Assembly: GCA_000024525.1 (NCBI GenBank)
Contig: CP001769.1
Location: forward strand, 2,590,001-2,654,000
DNA length: 64,000 nucleotides
Direction: 5' to 3'
Source: Spirosoma linguale DSM 74
Lineage (GTDB): Bacteria; Bacteroidota; Bacteroidia; Cytophagales; Spirosomataceae
The translations under genes were made by a program, and so were the position numbers. The notes beneath the pieces were generated by a model. That model was not told the origin of the DNA. It made no database searches and was given only the letters and a program-made list of their open reading frames with translations. Positions 28,635 to 36,725 of the stretch are shown one piece after another. Position 1 is the stretch's first letter, and every line of letters starts with the position of its first letter.

Positions 28635-29378
28635 CTACTGGATAATTTCGCTGGCCAGTAAGACCACATGAGCCATCGCATGGGCTACCATTGCCATCCC
28701 TAAGTTTTTGCGCCAGTAAACCCACCCAAACAACAGGCCAGCAACGGAGTTACCCACAATAATATAGAGGGTAAGTAAAGGGGATGGATTTTTAATCACC
28801 CCATATAAAGCCGGTAGATGGCCAGCCCCAAACAGCAGGGCGGCCATACCAATCGCTAACCAATAGCCGATAGATGTTCGATAGCCAATCACCACCGTAA
28901 TCAACCAAACCAATAAGGTCATTAACCCAAATCGAAGCAGAATTTCTTCAGTGATCCCCCCGTATAGAAAGCGGGAAAGGACGCCTAATTGATTGGCTTC
29001 ACCGAGCTGAAGCAACTCCAGGGGAATAACTGATTTAAAAACAGCGGCTACTACTAGAATGGATAAACCGGCCACCACACCCGGCAATACGCCCTCTCTA
29101 AGCCACGACGAGGAGAGAGAAGACCAAAGCTGTAAGGTTGTTTTTTGATATAAATTGGTGCCAATTAGCACGGCAACTAGAAGGAAAATTGTGGGATTGA
29201 TGAGTAGAAGCAGTTTGAGTTGAACGGGGGTAAATTGTTTTAGGACAGCTGAGGGTAGATTTTGAAGAGGCAAGTCAGCCGTTAGCAAGGAAAGGACCCC
29301 TATAAAACCGAGCCCAAATAAGAGTAGGCCCACTTTCCATCGCTGATTGGTCAATGCAGGAGTAACGACTATATCCAT
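28635..29378 (-). CDS. CPBP intramembrane metalloprotease
   Basis: 247 residues with about seven hydrophobic helices. The family motifs are present: EEILLR (EExxxR, metal and catalytic Glu) in helix 4, FGAGHLPAL (FxxxH) and AMAHAMAHVVLL (HxxxA/N region) in the last helix. CPBP/Abi proteases cleave membrane-embedded or prenylated peptides; bacterial members also act in bacteriocin self-immunity. Neighbours do not point to a bacteriocin, so the role is open. Confidence 0.87.
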   Translation of the reverse strand: MDIVVTPALTNQRWKVGLLLFGLGFIGVLSLLTADLPLQNLPSAVLKQFTPVQLKLLLLINPTIFLLVAVLIGTNLYQKTTLQLWSSLSSSWLREGVLPGVVAGLSILVVAAVFKSVIPLELLQLGEANQLGVLSRFLYGGITEEILLRFGLMTLLVWLITVVIGYRTSIGYWLAIGMAALLFGAGHLPALYGVIKNPSPLLTLYIIVGNSVAGLLFGWVYWRKNLGMAMVAHAMAHVVLLASEIIQ

Positions 29379-29482
29379 TGGTTAACAGATAAGTAAAAAG
29401 TAAAACTGGTAGGAATATACGTATTCATCTCTATTTCTCCGTATGCGACTAATTGAATTGGACAGATGGTATAAAACGCTGG

Positions 29483-29560
29483 CTCGTAAAATGCTCTCAC
29501 ATGAGACGGATGATATACGAGTAAAACCTCAGTCCTGAAAACTTATTCATTCCGAAGCCT
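29483..29560 (+). repeat. dispersed intergenic repeat, degenerate copy
   Basis: CTCGTAAAATGCTCTCAC then ATGAGACGGATGAT; the 3' half is largely lost. It is preceded by TTGGACAGATGGTATAAAAC, also seen near 45.07 kb. Confidence 0.5.
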
Positions 29561-29595
29561 TTCGAAATGGGTCAGGTATCTGAACAACTAGCTGC

Positions 29596-31020
29596 ATGAA
29601 ACGGGACTTTTATACTAGTGTTCTCCTTGGCTTAGGGCTCAATTGCGTGGTTGGCTTATTCCAGAGCTGGATCCATTTTCAGACAGGCATCGACATCTAT
29701 ACCTTGGCCTCGTTTCGAAGCTGGTTTTTGGCAACCAGCGGTATCTCCTTCATTACCTCGCTTCTGCTTCTCGTCTATTATCGTCACCAAAACTATCAGG
29801 CTGCCTTTTGGACGGGGCTGGTGGCCCTGGTGACAACGTTGGTCAGTCTTGCTTACCTATTTTCGGCAACGCTGTACCCCATTTTTCGGCAACATCCAGA
29901 TGCGGCCGTGTTTATTGGCGTTACCATCAACCTAGTGTCCGCATTGAGTCTGGTCTTCTCTAGAGCGAGCAGCAGACCCTGGTTAAAGCGAGCAGGTATC
30001 GTGTCAGCCATAATTTGCCTTGCCCATATAGCGATCCTGGTTTGGTTTAGGAACGTACCACCCTATCCGGTTAGGGACAGCGTTGATTCGCTTCGACAAT
30101 GGCTCTTCTTGATCGAGCGAATAGTACCGGTTTTGTTGCTATTGAATTTCCTGGACGAATACCGACGTGCTGTACCGGAGCAAGAAAACGCTGATTCCTT
30201 CAATCGATTCCATCTGGCCCGTGGCATGCTGGTCCTATTGAGTCTCTATTTGCTGGTTGTGAGCCTATCCTTGATGAGCGAAAACTACGACATGACTCAC
30301 GTATCGGGGAGGCAAATTGCGTTAGCGCAATCCTTCGATGAAGGCCGATACATCAGTCCTCAAGGAGACACCTTATTTTATCGGCTCTTAAAACCCATCG
30401 ATTACGATCCTCAAAAAAGTTACCCGCTGGTTGTAGCCCTGCCTTATTCCTGCTGGGCAGACAACACGCGGCAGATCGATGCTTGTCCGATGGCCAAATG
30501 GCTCAGTAGCCAAGAAAACAGAAGGAAGTATCCTGCCTTCGTGTTTGTGCCTCGCTGTCCTCCCCACACGGGATGGGTCGGTGTTGCCAATACGCCTTCC
30601 ATAGCTGGTCTCGCTATTGAGGCAATGATTTCCCTGGACAAGGTCTATCCCATTGATGGGCAAAGGCGATACATCTCTGGCGTCTCACGCGGTGGGTATG
30701 GCTCCTGGAACATGGTTGGCCTGCACCCCGAATTATTTGCGGCCGCCATTCCGGTCTGTGGCGAAGGGGATCCCAGTCAAGCCAATAGGATGAGCTCGGT
30801 TTCTGTTTGGGCTTTTCATGGCGCAAAAGATGTCAATGTTCCCGTTAGTGGTTCCCGCGATATGGTTGCTGCTTTACAGGAAGCGGGTGGCCGTCCCCGC
30901 TATACGGAGTACCCGGATGGGGGGCATGGCATATGGGAGGCTGTGGTGGAGACCCCTGGCTTATTGGATTGGTTATTTGCTCAAAAACAAGCTAAGTCAG
31001 CTAAAGCGATTAAAATCTAA
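29596..31020 (+). CDS. membrane-anchored alpha/beta-hydrolase
   Basis: 474 residues. Residues about 1-225 form seven hydrophobic helices with no known domain, and residues about 245-465 are an alpha/beta-hydrolase of the poly-hydroxybutyrate depolymerase/phospholipase type. Ser lies in SGVSRGGYGSW, Asp in HGAKDVNVP and His in GGHGIWE, all intact. The catalytic domain follows the last helix and would face one side of the inner membrane, most likely the periplasm. I do not know a named family with this exact arrangement. Probable esterase or peptidase. Confidence 0.8.
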   Translation: MKRDFYTSVLLGLGLNCVVGLFQSWIHFQTGIDIYTLASFRSWFLATSGISFITSLLLLVYYRHQNYQAAFWTGLVALVTTLVSLAYLFSATLYPIFRQHPDAAVFIGVTINLVSALSLVFSRASSRPWLKRAGIVSAIICLAHIAILVWFRNVPPYPVRDSVDSLRQWLFLIERIVPVLLLLNFLDEYRRAVPEQENADSFNRFHLARGMLVLLSLYLLVVSLSLMSENYDMTHVSGRQIALAQSFDEGRYISPQGDTLFYRLLKPIDYDPQKSYPLVVALPYSCWADNTRQIDACPMAKWLSSQENRRKYPAFVFVPRCPPHTGWVGVANTPSIAGLAIEAMISLDKVYPIDGQRRYISGVSRGGYGSWNMVGLHPELFAAAIPVCGEGDPSQANRMSSVSVWAFHGAKDVNVPVSGSRDMVAALQEAGGRPRYTEYPDGGHGIWEAVVETPGLLDWLFAQKQAKSAKAIKI

Positions 31021-31023
31021 CCG

Positions 31024-31086
31024 TTTTAAAAAACGCTCCCATACGAGACATAAAGGATTTGCCTGTCCGAAATAAGGGCGTTTGGC
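31024..31086 (+). repeat. dispersed intergenic repeat, copy 6
   Basis: AAAAAACGCTCCCATACGAG, ATTTGCCTGTCCGAAATAAG and GGGCGTTT. AAACGC..CCC at the start and GGGCGTTT at the end form the outer inverted arms. It starts 4 bp after the hydrolase stop. Confidence 0.7.
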
Positions 31087-31156
31087 AAAAAATACTCAAA
31101 AGTAGCACTGTTTGATGCCGTTGAGTATGACTAAGTGGACTCAGCTTCTTTAGTTA

Positions 31157-31262
31157 CTACGTGATAAGTTTACCGGATTCACCCGCGCGGCCCTGAAGCT
31201 TTAATAATCTACGATCAGCGTATACAGGACCACGAGGGTAAAAGTCAACACGACTCGACTAC
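31157..31262 (-). pseudogene. C-terminal scrap of an FtsX permease
   Basis: Translated leftward this gives VVLTFTLVVLYTLIVDY, a stop, then SFRAARVNPVKLIT and a stop. It aligns with the end of the intact permease at 24317 (ALVTVSYQSIKAALTNPVKSLRSE). About 2.3 kb of the gene is missing and the last part has a nonsense codon. TGTCCG/CGGACA elements near 31336-31375, typical of the region before such genes, remain upstream. Confidence 0.65.
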
Positions 31263-31501
31263 TTTGTGTAGTAAGTGTACGGCCCAAGCCCGCCATTAAA
31301 ACACCAGGCCACTCATCCTGTTCTTTTTGCCCCCATGTCCGGTTTCAACCGCTGCCGTGGTGCCCGCAGCGGACATCGTCTGTACGCATTCGGACAATCA
31401 ACTACAGCACTCATTAGATCAAGCGGCTGTAAATCTGAATATTACTAATGTGGCACATGATTAGCTTACCCTCGTTTAATTCGAAAATAACCCGGTTTAC
31501 T

Positions 31502-32197
31502 ATGAACTTATGCACGCGCTTTTTCTGGCTTTTAGGCTTGCTCTCCCTGATCCAGGTCCAAGCCTGGGCACAGTCGTACGATCCATTCGCTGACAGTCGA
31601 TCCGACTCGACAACTGCCTACTGGTTGCTTCGAGCGGCCCCTGCCGACCAAACGCCCACCGTCCAGTTCTACAATGCTCATCATCAACTGCTCTATCAGG
31701 AAGTTTTACCTGCCGGCGCCAGCCAGGTGCATCGCCCCACGAAGCAAACATTGAATCGCTTCCTGGCCGATCTGACCAGCCACCGTCTCCCGACTATGAC
31801 TTATCTAAGTCAGCCGCTGAGGTCCCTGCCCATGGACTTATCAGCTGAGCCGACAATTCCCTCCTATGCGCTTCGCCAAACCATCGTGCGAAAAGGGAAA
31901 ACCGTTTCATGGGTAGAGCCCAAGATCGAGCCATCGAGTGCGCTGCTGGTTACCTGTGCACAGCAATCCAACAAATTAGGTTTCATCTCCCTAGAGGATT
32001 CGGATCGTAATGAGCTGTTTGAGAAACGGTTCAAGGCCCGTCTGTATACGTGTAAACTCAACCTGGTGACTTTGCCCAGTGGACAGTACCGTCTGAAGGC
32101 AGGCACTCAGAGTCATCCCGTTTTATACGAACTACTCATCGATCAGGCCAGTCAGCAGATTCTGATACGGCCGGAGGGAAAGCCGAAAAATTTGTAA
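31502..32197 (+). CDS. secreted protein of unknown function
   Basis: 231 residues from ATG 31502, where a clear signal peptide begins (CTRFFWLLGLLSLIQVQAWAQ). The mature part is beta-rich with the pattern WLLRAAPADQTPTVQFYNAHHQLLYQE, then LPSGQYRLKAG near the end, reminiscent of short secreted beta-sandwich domains that Bacteroidota make in many versions. I do not recognise the family. It stands alone. Confidence 0.6.
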   Translation: MNLCTRFFWLLGLLSLIQVQAWAQSYDPFADSRSDSTTAYWLLRAAPADQTPTVQFYNAHHQLLYQEVLPAGASQVHRPTKQTLNRFLADLTSHRLPTMTYLSQPLRSLPMDLSAEPTIPSYALRQTIVRKGKTVSWVEPKIEPSSALLVTCAQQSNKLGFISLEDSDRNELFEKRFKARLYTCKLNLVTLPSGQYRLKAGTQSHPVLYELLIDQASQQILIRPEGKPKNL

Positions 32198-32413
32198 CCA
32201 GCAGAAAGCTAGTGGGTTCTGAAATAGGTGGCATGACTGCCGAAAGCCATGGCACCGAAAGCGGCTGTACAGCATTTATCCAATCCCCAAGGTTTTCCGG
32301 TACTACAAAGTCAGGCTATTAAAATGTCGTAATCCGGCCTTAAAGTTGTATCCAAAATTTATACCCTATTTCAACGTACCACATTTTCCCATTGAATAAG
32401 TAGTGGATACAGG

Positions 32414-32456
32414 GCAAAAACGCCGGACGGCACTCCGCTTAGCGTAGCCCGGCGTA
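32414..32456 (-). terminator. rho-independent terminator, leftward
   Basis: On the - strand ACGCCGG, a 22-nt loop region, CCGGCGT and a T-run form a strong hairpin. It lies 24 bp after the stop of the small HTH remnant at 32480-32587, so it probably once ended that transcript. Confidence 0.6.
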
Positions 32457-32479
32457 ATTCTTTGCGGCAGCCGCGCTGT

Positions 32480-32587
32480 TCATTTCTCATTAAAAGCCCT
32501 AATAGATCCCTGCTTCCAACCGGCCTGAATCAGTTCAACACAGCGTCGGTGGAGTACTTCGTAGTCTGATTGTTTGTATGTTGCCAT
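32480..32587 (-). pseudogene. N-terminal HTH remnant, transposase-like
   Basis: ATG 32587 opens a 35-residue frame, MATYKQSDYEVLHRRCVELI then QAGWKQGSIRAFNEK. The stretch ..CVELIQAGWKQG.. is the first helix of the helix-turn-helix that begins IS630-type transposases and related regulators. The recognition helix and the rest are missing. A terminator follows closely. Confidence 0.45.
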
Positions 32588-32651
32588 ACCAAAAGCAAGA
32601 TACAGTTAGTATAAGCTTATTCACGAGTCAATAACTAAATCATTCACACCA

Positions 32652-33022
32652 ATGCGCGAAGACCCTACCAACCAACTGGCCTCGACCTGTTGGAAAAATT
32701 GTATGAGCTGAAAGCTCATGCTCCTGACAAGGAACAATGGGTGCTTGATTATCCAACGCATAACTATCCAATGCAAGTGAGGCTCAAACAACTAGCCGTG
32801 TTGGTAAAGGTGTTCGTAGCTGAATTGGCAGAATTGAGTTTGAGACAAAGCCTGGAAGCCGTGCTTGCCGGTGATTTTATCAGCGATAGGAACCTACAAC
32901 CCTACATGCGTATATTGGCCTATATGTATTCGGTCATGCTATCGAAATCCGTTGCGGAGTCGATTGACCTGGGCGAAATCGATAATTTCCTACTATCATT
33001 GATCCTGAACAGCGGTCTTTAG
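32652..33022 (+). pseudogene. small conserved-looking protein with 5' frameshift
   Basis: ATG 32652 starts MREDPTNQ. The +2 frame then continues as PTGLDLLEKLYELKAHAPDKEQW and on to 33022 (about 120 residues in all). One missing base near 32668-32675 (ACCAACCAAC) would join them. The alternative is initiation at TTG 32690, giving 110 residues. The protein is all-helical and acidic/Leu-rich, with no signal or membrane segment; family unknown. Confidence 0.5.
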
Positions 33023-33143
33023 CAAAGGTTGATCTAATCAATACCTATGGGTATCCTTCAGAAGATCTTTTGGACCTGGACGTAGATTTCCTTTAAACAT
33101 AGACCGTACCCTATTCCATACAGCGTGTACTTCTACCCACTCC

Positions 33144-33287
33144 ATGGCAACCCAATCAGAATGGACTTTAGAAGAAAACCTGATTCGGCAATAAGTCGGC
33201 TTAAACTATAAATAGGTAGTCACTAAGGACGAAAAAGATTGGCTGGCCAATCTAAAAAACCAGCTTGAGAAGCACAATAGCGTTTAA
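33144..33287 (+). pseudogene. small frame with two in-frame stops
   Basis: ATG 33144 reads MATQSEWTLEENLIRQ, TAA (33192-33194), VGLNYK, TAG (33213-33215), then VVTKDEKDWLANLKNQLE to TAA 33285-33287. The composition stays protein-like across both stops, which suggests a 45-residue gene with two nonsense mutations rather than chance. Family unknown. Confidence 0.45.
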
Positions 33288-33379
33288 CCGGGCGATGCTT
33301 AACTTAATGTTCAGTTACACAGGATACCCCAGAGTTGGACAGCTATTTTAATAGTAGGCAACTGTTATAAAACGAAAAT

Positions 33380-33474
33380 TCTCAAGAATGGCTCTCTCTT
33401 GAGACGAAGGAGCGTTCATGTATCTGCTACATAAATAGGGCGTTTAATTGGATGGCCTTTTTACTAACTGCCAA
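33380..33474 (+). repeat. dispersed intergenic repeat, copy 7
   Basis: TCTCAAG, GGCTCTCT, CTTGAGACGAAGGAGCGTTC, ATGTATCTGCTACATAAATA, GGGCGTTTAATTGGA, TTTACTAACTGCCAA. TCTCAAG/CTTGAGA is a 7-bp perfect stem. It is nearly the consensus. Confidence 0.8.
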
Positions 33475-33638
33475 GTAGCCTGCTACCGCAGAACTGGTCG
33501 TAGCATACGTTGCCTCGAATCTCGACCAATTTTAATGGTATTTAAACGGACACTGCCGCTTGCTCAATATAAGAGTAAGTAAAAGAGAGAAAATCTACAT
33601 TTAGCTAAAACTCACATCACCTTTCAACTCCTTTAGAA

Positions 33639-34022
33639 ATGGACTTAGTTACTGTACAAATTACAGGTGGTCCTTCCACCTCGGTCGCCTGGACACAAGG
33701 CATGAACGTTCAACAAGCAATGGAGCTTGCTTACGTAGCGATCAATAACTCACAGCAATTCACCTATGCTTTACAGTACTATGGGAGCTATGGGTATCTA
33801 GTTATGATGATCAATGAAACCTACGATTCCTTCTTCTCCTCGTCAGCCCCCTATTGGTACTGGGAACTATTGGTCAACGGGCAGCCGTCCTCGCTTGGAA
33901 TTGACAGCGAAATCCTGAACCCAGGTGATGAAGTCACCTTTCAGTTCAGTCAGTATTCGGCCAACTTGCATTCTAAATCATCCCTGCAAGTCAAGTTTGA
34001 CAATCAACTAAAGAGAGACTGA
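33639..34022 (+). CDS. DUF4430/transcobalamin-like domain protein
   Basis: 127 residues, no signal peptide. The end of the domain is diagnostic: YWYWELLVNGQPSSLGIDSEILNPGDEVTFQFSQY matches the beta-grasp DUF4430 pattern W-x-x-x-VNG..GID...L..GD.V.F. In other bacteria this domain occurs in cobalamin- or polymer-binding surface proteins; here it is alone and apparently cytoplasmic. The intact frame among decayed neighbours suggests selection. Confidence 0.65.
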   Translation: MDLVTVQITGGPSTSVAWTQGMNVQQAMELAYVAINNSQQFTYALQYYGSYGYLVMMINETYDSFFSSSAPYWYWELLVNGQPSSLGIDSEILNPGDEVTFQFSQYSANLHSKSSLQVKFDNQLKRD

Positions 34023-34083
34023 GTGTCCTCTAGAGAACTATTTGCCTGCCCCATGACCAAAGTTAAATATCTAGGACTTTCGC

Positions 34084-34476
34084 TTAAAGGGAAATTGCTT
34101 GGATTCTGGGGCTAGCCAACTCATTGATTAGGTAGTCTCTAAAAAGTGAAGGCCGAAGCCCATAAATGGTTTGTCCAGTTTGTTTGGCTTTCACTTTCAG
34201 AGCTACCCAAGCCTGATAGCAGCAAGCTAAGTGGTTGCGTTGCGAAAGGGCTTTTCGACGCTGGCATTTCTGGGAACCCGTCAGTTGCTTGAACCCTCGA
34301 TGGAAATCCTCGATCTGCCACCGATTGTCATTCGCAAGTCAACCATAAATAGGTTTATAGATACGTCTAAGCCATTAGTAATGACCCAGTCAATATCGCC
34401 TTTTTGGGTAACTATCTTGAACAGTTTGACTATAAAAGGGATTTCTTTCAACTTGACCAGGAGTTCATTAACCAGC
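34084..34476 (-). pseudogene. C-terminal remnant of another transposase
   Basis: Read leftward, one frame gives VNELLVKLKEIPFIVKLFKI and VTQKGDIDWVITNGLDV, then a shifted frame gives NRWQIEDFHRGFKQLTGSQK, NHLACCYQAWVALKVKAKQT, ending LASPRIQAISL at 34084. The WQIE..HR..KQ..G motif is the Glu-containing end of an IS4/IS701-type DDE domain. The gene is truncated, has a frameshift and a TGA, and is cut at 34476 by the IS1182-type copy. Confidence 0.7.
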
Positions 34477-36172
34477 GTGGCTGTTGCACAACTCTGCTTC
34501 CAACATCGATTTTTCAGCGGCTGAATTGGCGAATGAGATTTTCTACCATTGTCTACCCTGCTTAGTTGAGAAAAAGCACGCCAAAGCCCAGAAAAGTGTC
34601 CCCAGAAGCCAATGACCAGTCCACCTTTAGGGCTATGGCCTGGCTGACAATAGACTTGGGCGTGAACTTCATATACTTCTTCAGATTGAAGGCAATAGCC
34701 GCCATTAGCATCACCTTGTGAGCCCCGGCTTTGCCGCGTACATTTAGTTTGCGTATGCCGTAGTGCTCCACTAAACTCCCTAAGACCGGCTCAACCGTCT
34801 GGTGGCGAAGCCGTTTCATACGCTTGCCTCGCCGACTTTGCTGACGCGCCAAAGCTCGCCGATAAAAGGGATCATAGGCCGTCCGAGTAATCTGTCGACA
34901 CTGACTCTTGGGCACACAGGTGGGTTTGAGTGGGCATTGTCGGCAGTCTTGATAATCCGCCCGGTAGACTTTTAGCCAGCCGCCATCCGCGGTCTTGTCA
35001 AACGTCTTAAACACTAAACGCTTACCCTGCGAGCAGGTAAAGTGATCGCTTTCAGGGGCATAGGGAAAGCCTTCGATTTGGGGCTTGTATTGGCCGAAGA
35101 CGGGTATCCATCCGCACCGGCGGCCCGGCCGTGATATTCCATTGCTCCAGCAAGGCGTAGTTACTCCCATTGGAGTACCCAGAATCAGCCAGTATCTCCT
35201 CTAGACGCAGTTCATTATTGGCCAACCGCTGCTGAAGCTTCAGCGTAATATCGGGTAGCGACTGGCTATCCCGACCATCGGCAAAATCGGCCTGCACATG
35301 ACTGATGACCCCTTGAGCGGTATCCACTGCCAAGCTGCAATTGTAGTTGAGTTTGCGGGCTTTACCCGGCTTGATCGAAATACGAGCATCGGGATCGGCA
35401 GGACTGTAATGGGTTTTGTTACTCAATAACTTTGCCTTTTCGTTGCCAGCTCCTAGCGTTGTTGGTGCATGCTTCAAGTTTTGCTGGCGCTTTTTTAACT
35501 GTCTTAGCTGATGATCGGCAGCGGTAATCACTGGCGCAGCTTGCCGGGGACTGAGGGTAGCTATGGAAGTCCCGGGCTGATCCTCCGCCGACTGGACCAG
35601 CCTGGGACCAGGTAGATTAGGTTGTTTTTCGAGCAGTCGTTCCATCGACGCATTGGCTTTGACAGGGGCTGAGTCGATAGCTACTCGCCGACCAGCTACC
35701 ATATTATTGGCCACGCACAGGCTGAATACCTTGTCAAATAGTAGCTCAAAAAGTGCTTCTGGGTAAAGTTGACGGGTACGGCTCAACGTAGAGTGCCAGG
35801 GAAGCGGTTCATCAATGTTGTAGCCCAGGAAATACAGCATATCCATGCGCATGGAGCAGTGCTCAATCAGCTTACGGTCAGAGGTAATATTCTCCAGGTA
35901 GCTGATGAGCATGAACTTGAAGAAGACAACTGGGTCAATCGAGGGATTGCCTGTCGAGCCATAACAGGCTTCGGTGTGTTCATACAGGAACGTCAGATCG
36001 AGCGTCTCCTTCAGCCGACGGTAGAAATTATCTTTCGGAATGCGGCTGGAAAGGTGGAAAGAGGTGATGAGTTTTTCGCGGTCGTGTTTTCTGCCTTGCA
36101 TAGATAGCTGAAGGTACAAAAACTCCATCTATCATGCAGTTTTAGGCACTGGCAGAGTTGTGCAACAGCCAC
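34477..36172 (-). mobile_element. IS1182-family element, copy A, 1696 bp
   Basis: Ends are inverted repeats GTGGCTGTTGCACAACTCTG at 34477 and its complement ending at 36172. The transposase reads leftward. Immediate flanks are CAGC on the left and GCTC on the right, which are not direct repeats of each other. They pair instead with the flanks of copy B (GCTG and GAGC), evidence for an inversion of the segment between the copies. The left flank is a transposase remnant; the right flank begins inside a dispersed intergenic repeat. Confidence 0.92.
34562..36128 (-). CDS. IS1182 transposase in two overlapping frames (copy A)
   Basis: The first frame (36128 to 35052, 358 residues) holds the DUF772-type N-terminal domain (DPVVFFKFMLISYLENITSDRKLIEHC) and catalytic Asp residues in VAIDSAPVKA and LADSGYSNG. 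The second (35170 to 34562, 202 residues) carries a Cys cluster (DCRQCPLKPTC) and the catalytic Glu in VEPVLGSLVEHYGI. A complete enzyme needs a switch of frame near 35070-35110, where a GC-rich stretch gives GPPVRM in one frame and WIPVFGQYKP in the other. The frame break is the same in copy B. It may be programmed frameshifting or a fixed lesion mobilised in trans. Confidence 0.85.
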
Positions 36173-36215
36173 GCTCCTAAATGAGAAGATAAAATCATTA
36201 TACATCTGCTTGATA
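36173..36215 (+). repeat. 3' part of a dispersed repeat cut by IS copy A
   Basis: GCTCCTAAATGAGA, then CATTATACATCTGCTTGATA. This is the repeat from inside its AAACGCTCC block onward. The missing 5' part (GTCTCGCCAAAC, complement) lies at 56072-56092 beside IS copy B. Confidence 0.75.
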
Positions 36216-36434
36216 TTCGGGGATATTACCGAACGCAAACAGCAGCAAGCCGAGATTTAGATGACTCAGAACAACCTTTCCGAAATATATAATCTTGATC
36301 ATTTGAAATCCATTGAAATCATCAAGATCATAGAAAATCAGCATTCTATTGATTTCATGAAAAACCGATCTCTTCGCTTTTTATTGATATCCGGTCTTGC
36401 TAAAAGCACGACGCCCCTTGCGCCAGGATATTGA
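36216..36434 (+). pseudogene. PAS-domain tail scrap plus short frame
   Basis: 36216-36260 reads FGDITERKQQQAEI and TAG; DITERKQ is the usual end of a PAS/PAC domain in sensor kinases. The same frame continues from ATG 36261 for 57 residues (MTQNNLSEIYNLDHLKSIEI, ...FLLISGLAKS) without a recognisable family. Probably a fragment of a lost sensor kinase. Confidence 0.4.
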
Positions 36435-36717
36435 CACGCAGGTTACTGACATATACGGACTGAAGTTCAGGTATTGCATGAAAAATCGTGTCCTTGATGT
36501 TGTCGGAATCGATCATAAACACGCCCCCTGACCCAATGGCCCGCAGGACATTTCCCTGACTCATCACCAGGCCGGAGTCGGTGCAAAGGCCAATAACCAG
36601 CAAGCCCGGATTACGCTGCAGGGCTTTGGTAAGGCGGGGAAAGCGGCTGCGCTGCCTAAGGTGCGTGTCGATAATCGCTTCGGACAGAAAGGAAAGTCCT
36701 TGTTCGGTTTCTACCAC
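36400..36717 (-). pseudogene. C-terminal fragment of cyanophycinase-like peptidase (S51)
   Basis: 105 residues: GLSFLSEAIIDTHLRQRSRF, PRLTKALQRNPGLLVIGLCT, GNVLRAIGSGGVFMID. These match the last third of cyanophycinase (G-L-G-L..V-I-I-D-Q-H-F-x-x-R-x-R). The N-terminal two thirds, including the GTSAGA-type nucleophile loop, are missing; upstream the sequence passes directly into the end of the cytochrome oxidase gene with 8 bp between. It cannot be an active peptidase. Confidence 0.75.
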
Positions 36718-36725
36718 ACTCTTAA

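Larger units (their letters stand above)
33023..33638. other. 616-bp gap with a decayed small gene and a repeat
   Basis: Contains the decayed frame at 33144-33287 and an intergenic repeat at 33380-33474, both listed separately. Nothing else was recognised. Confidence 0.5.
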
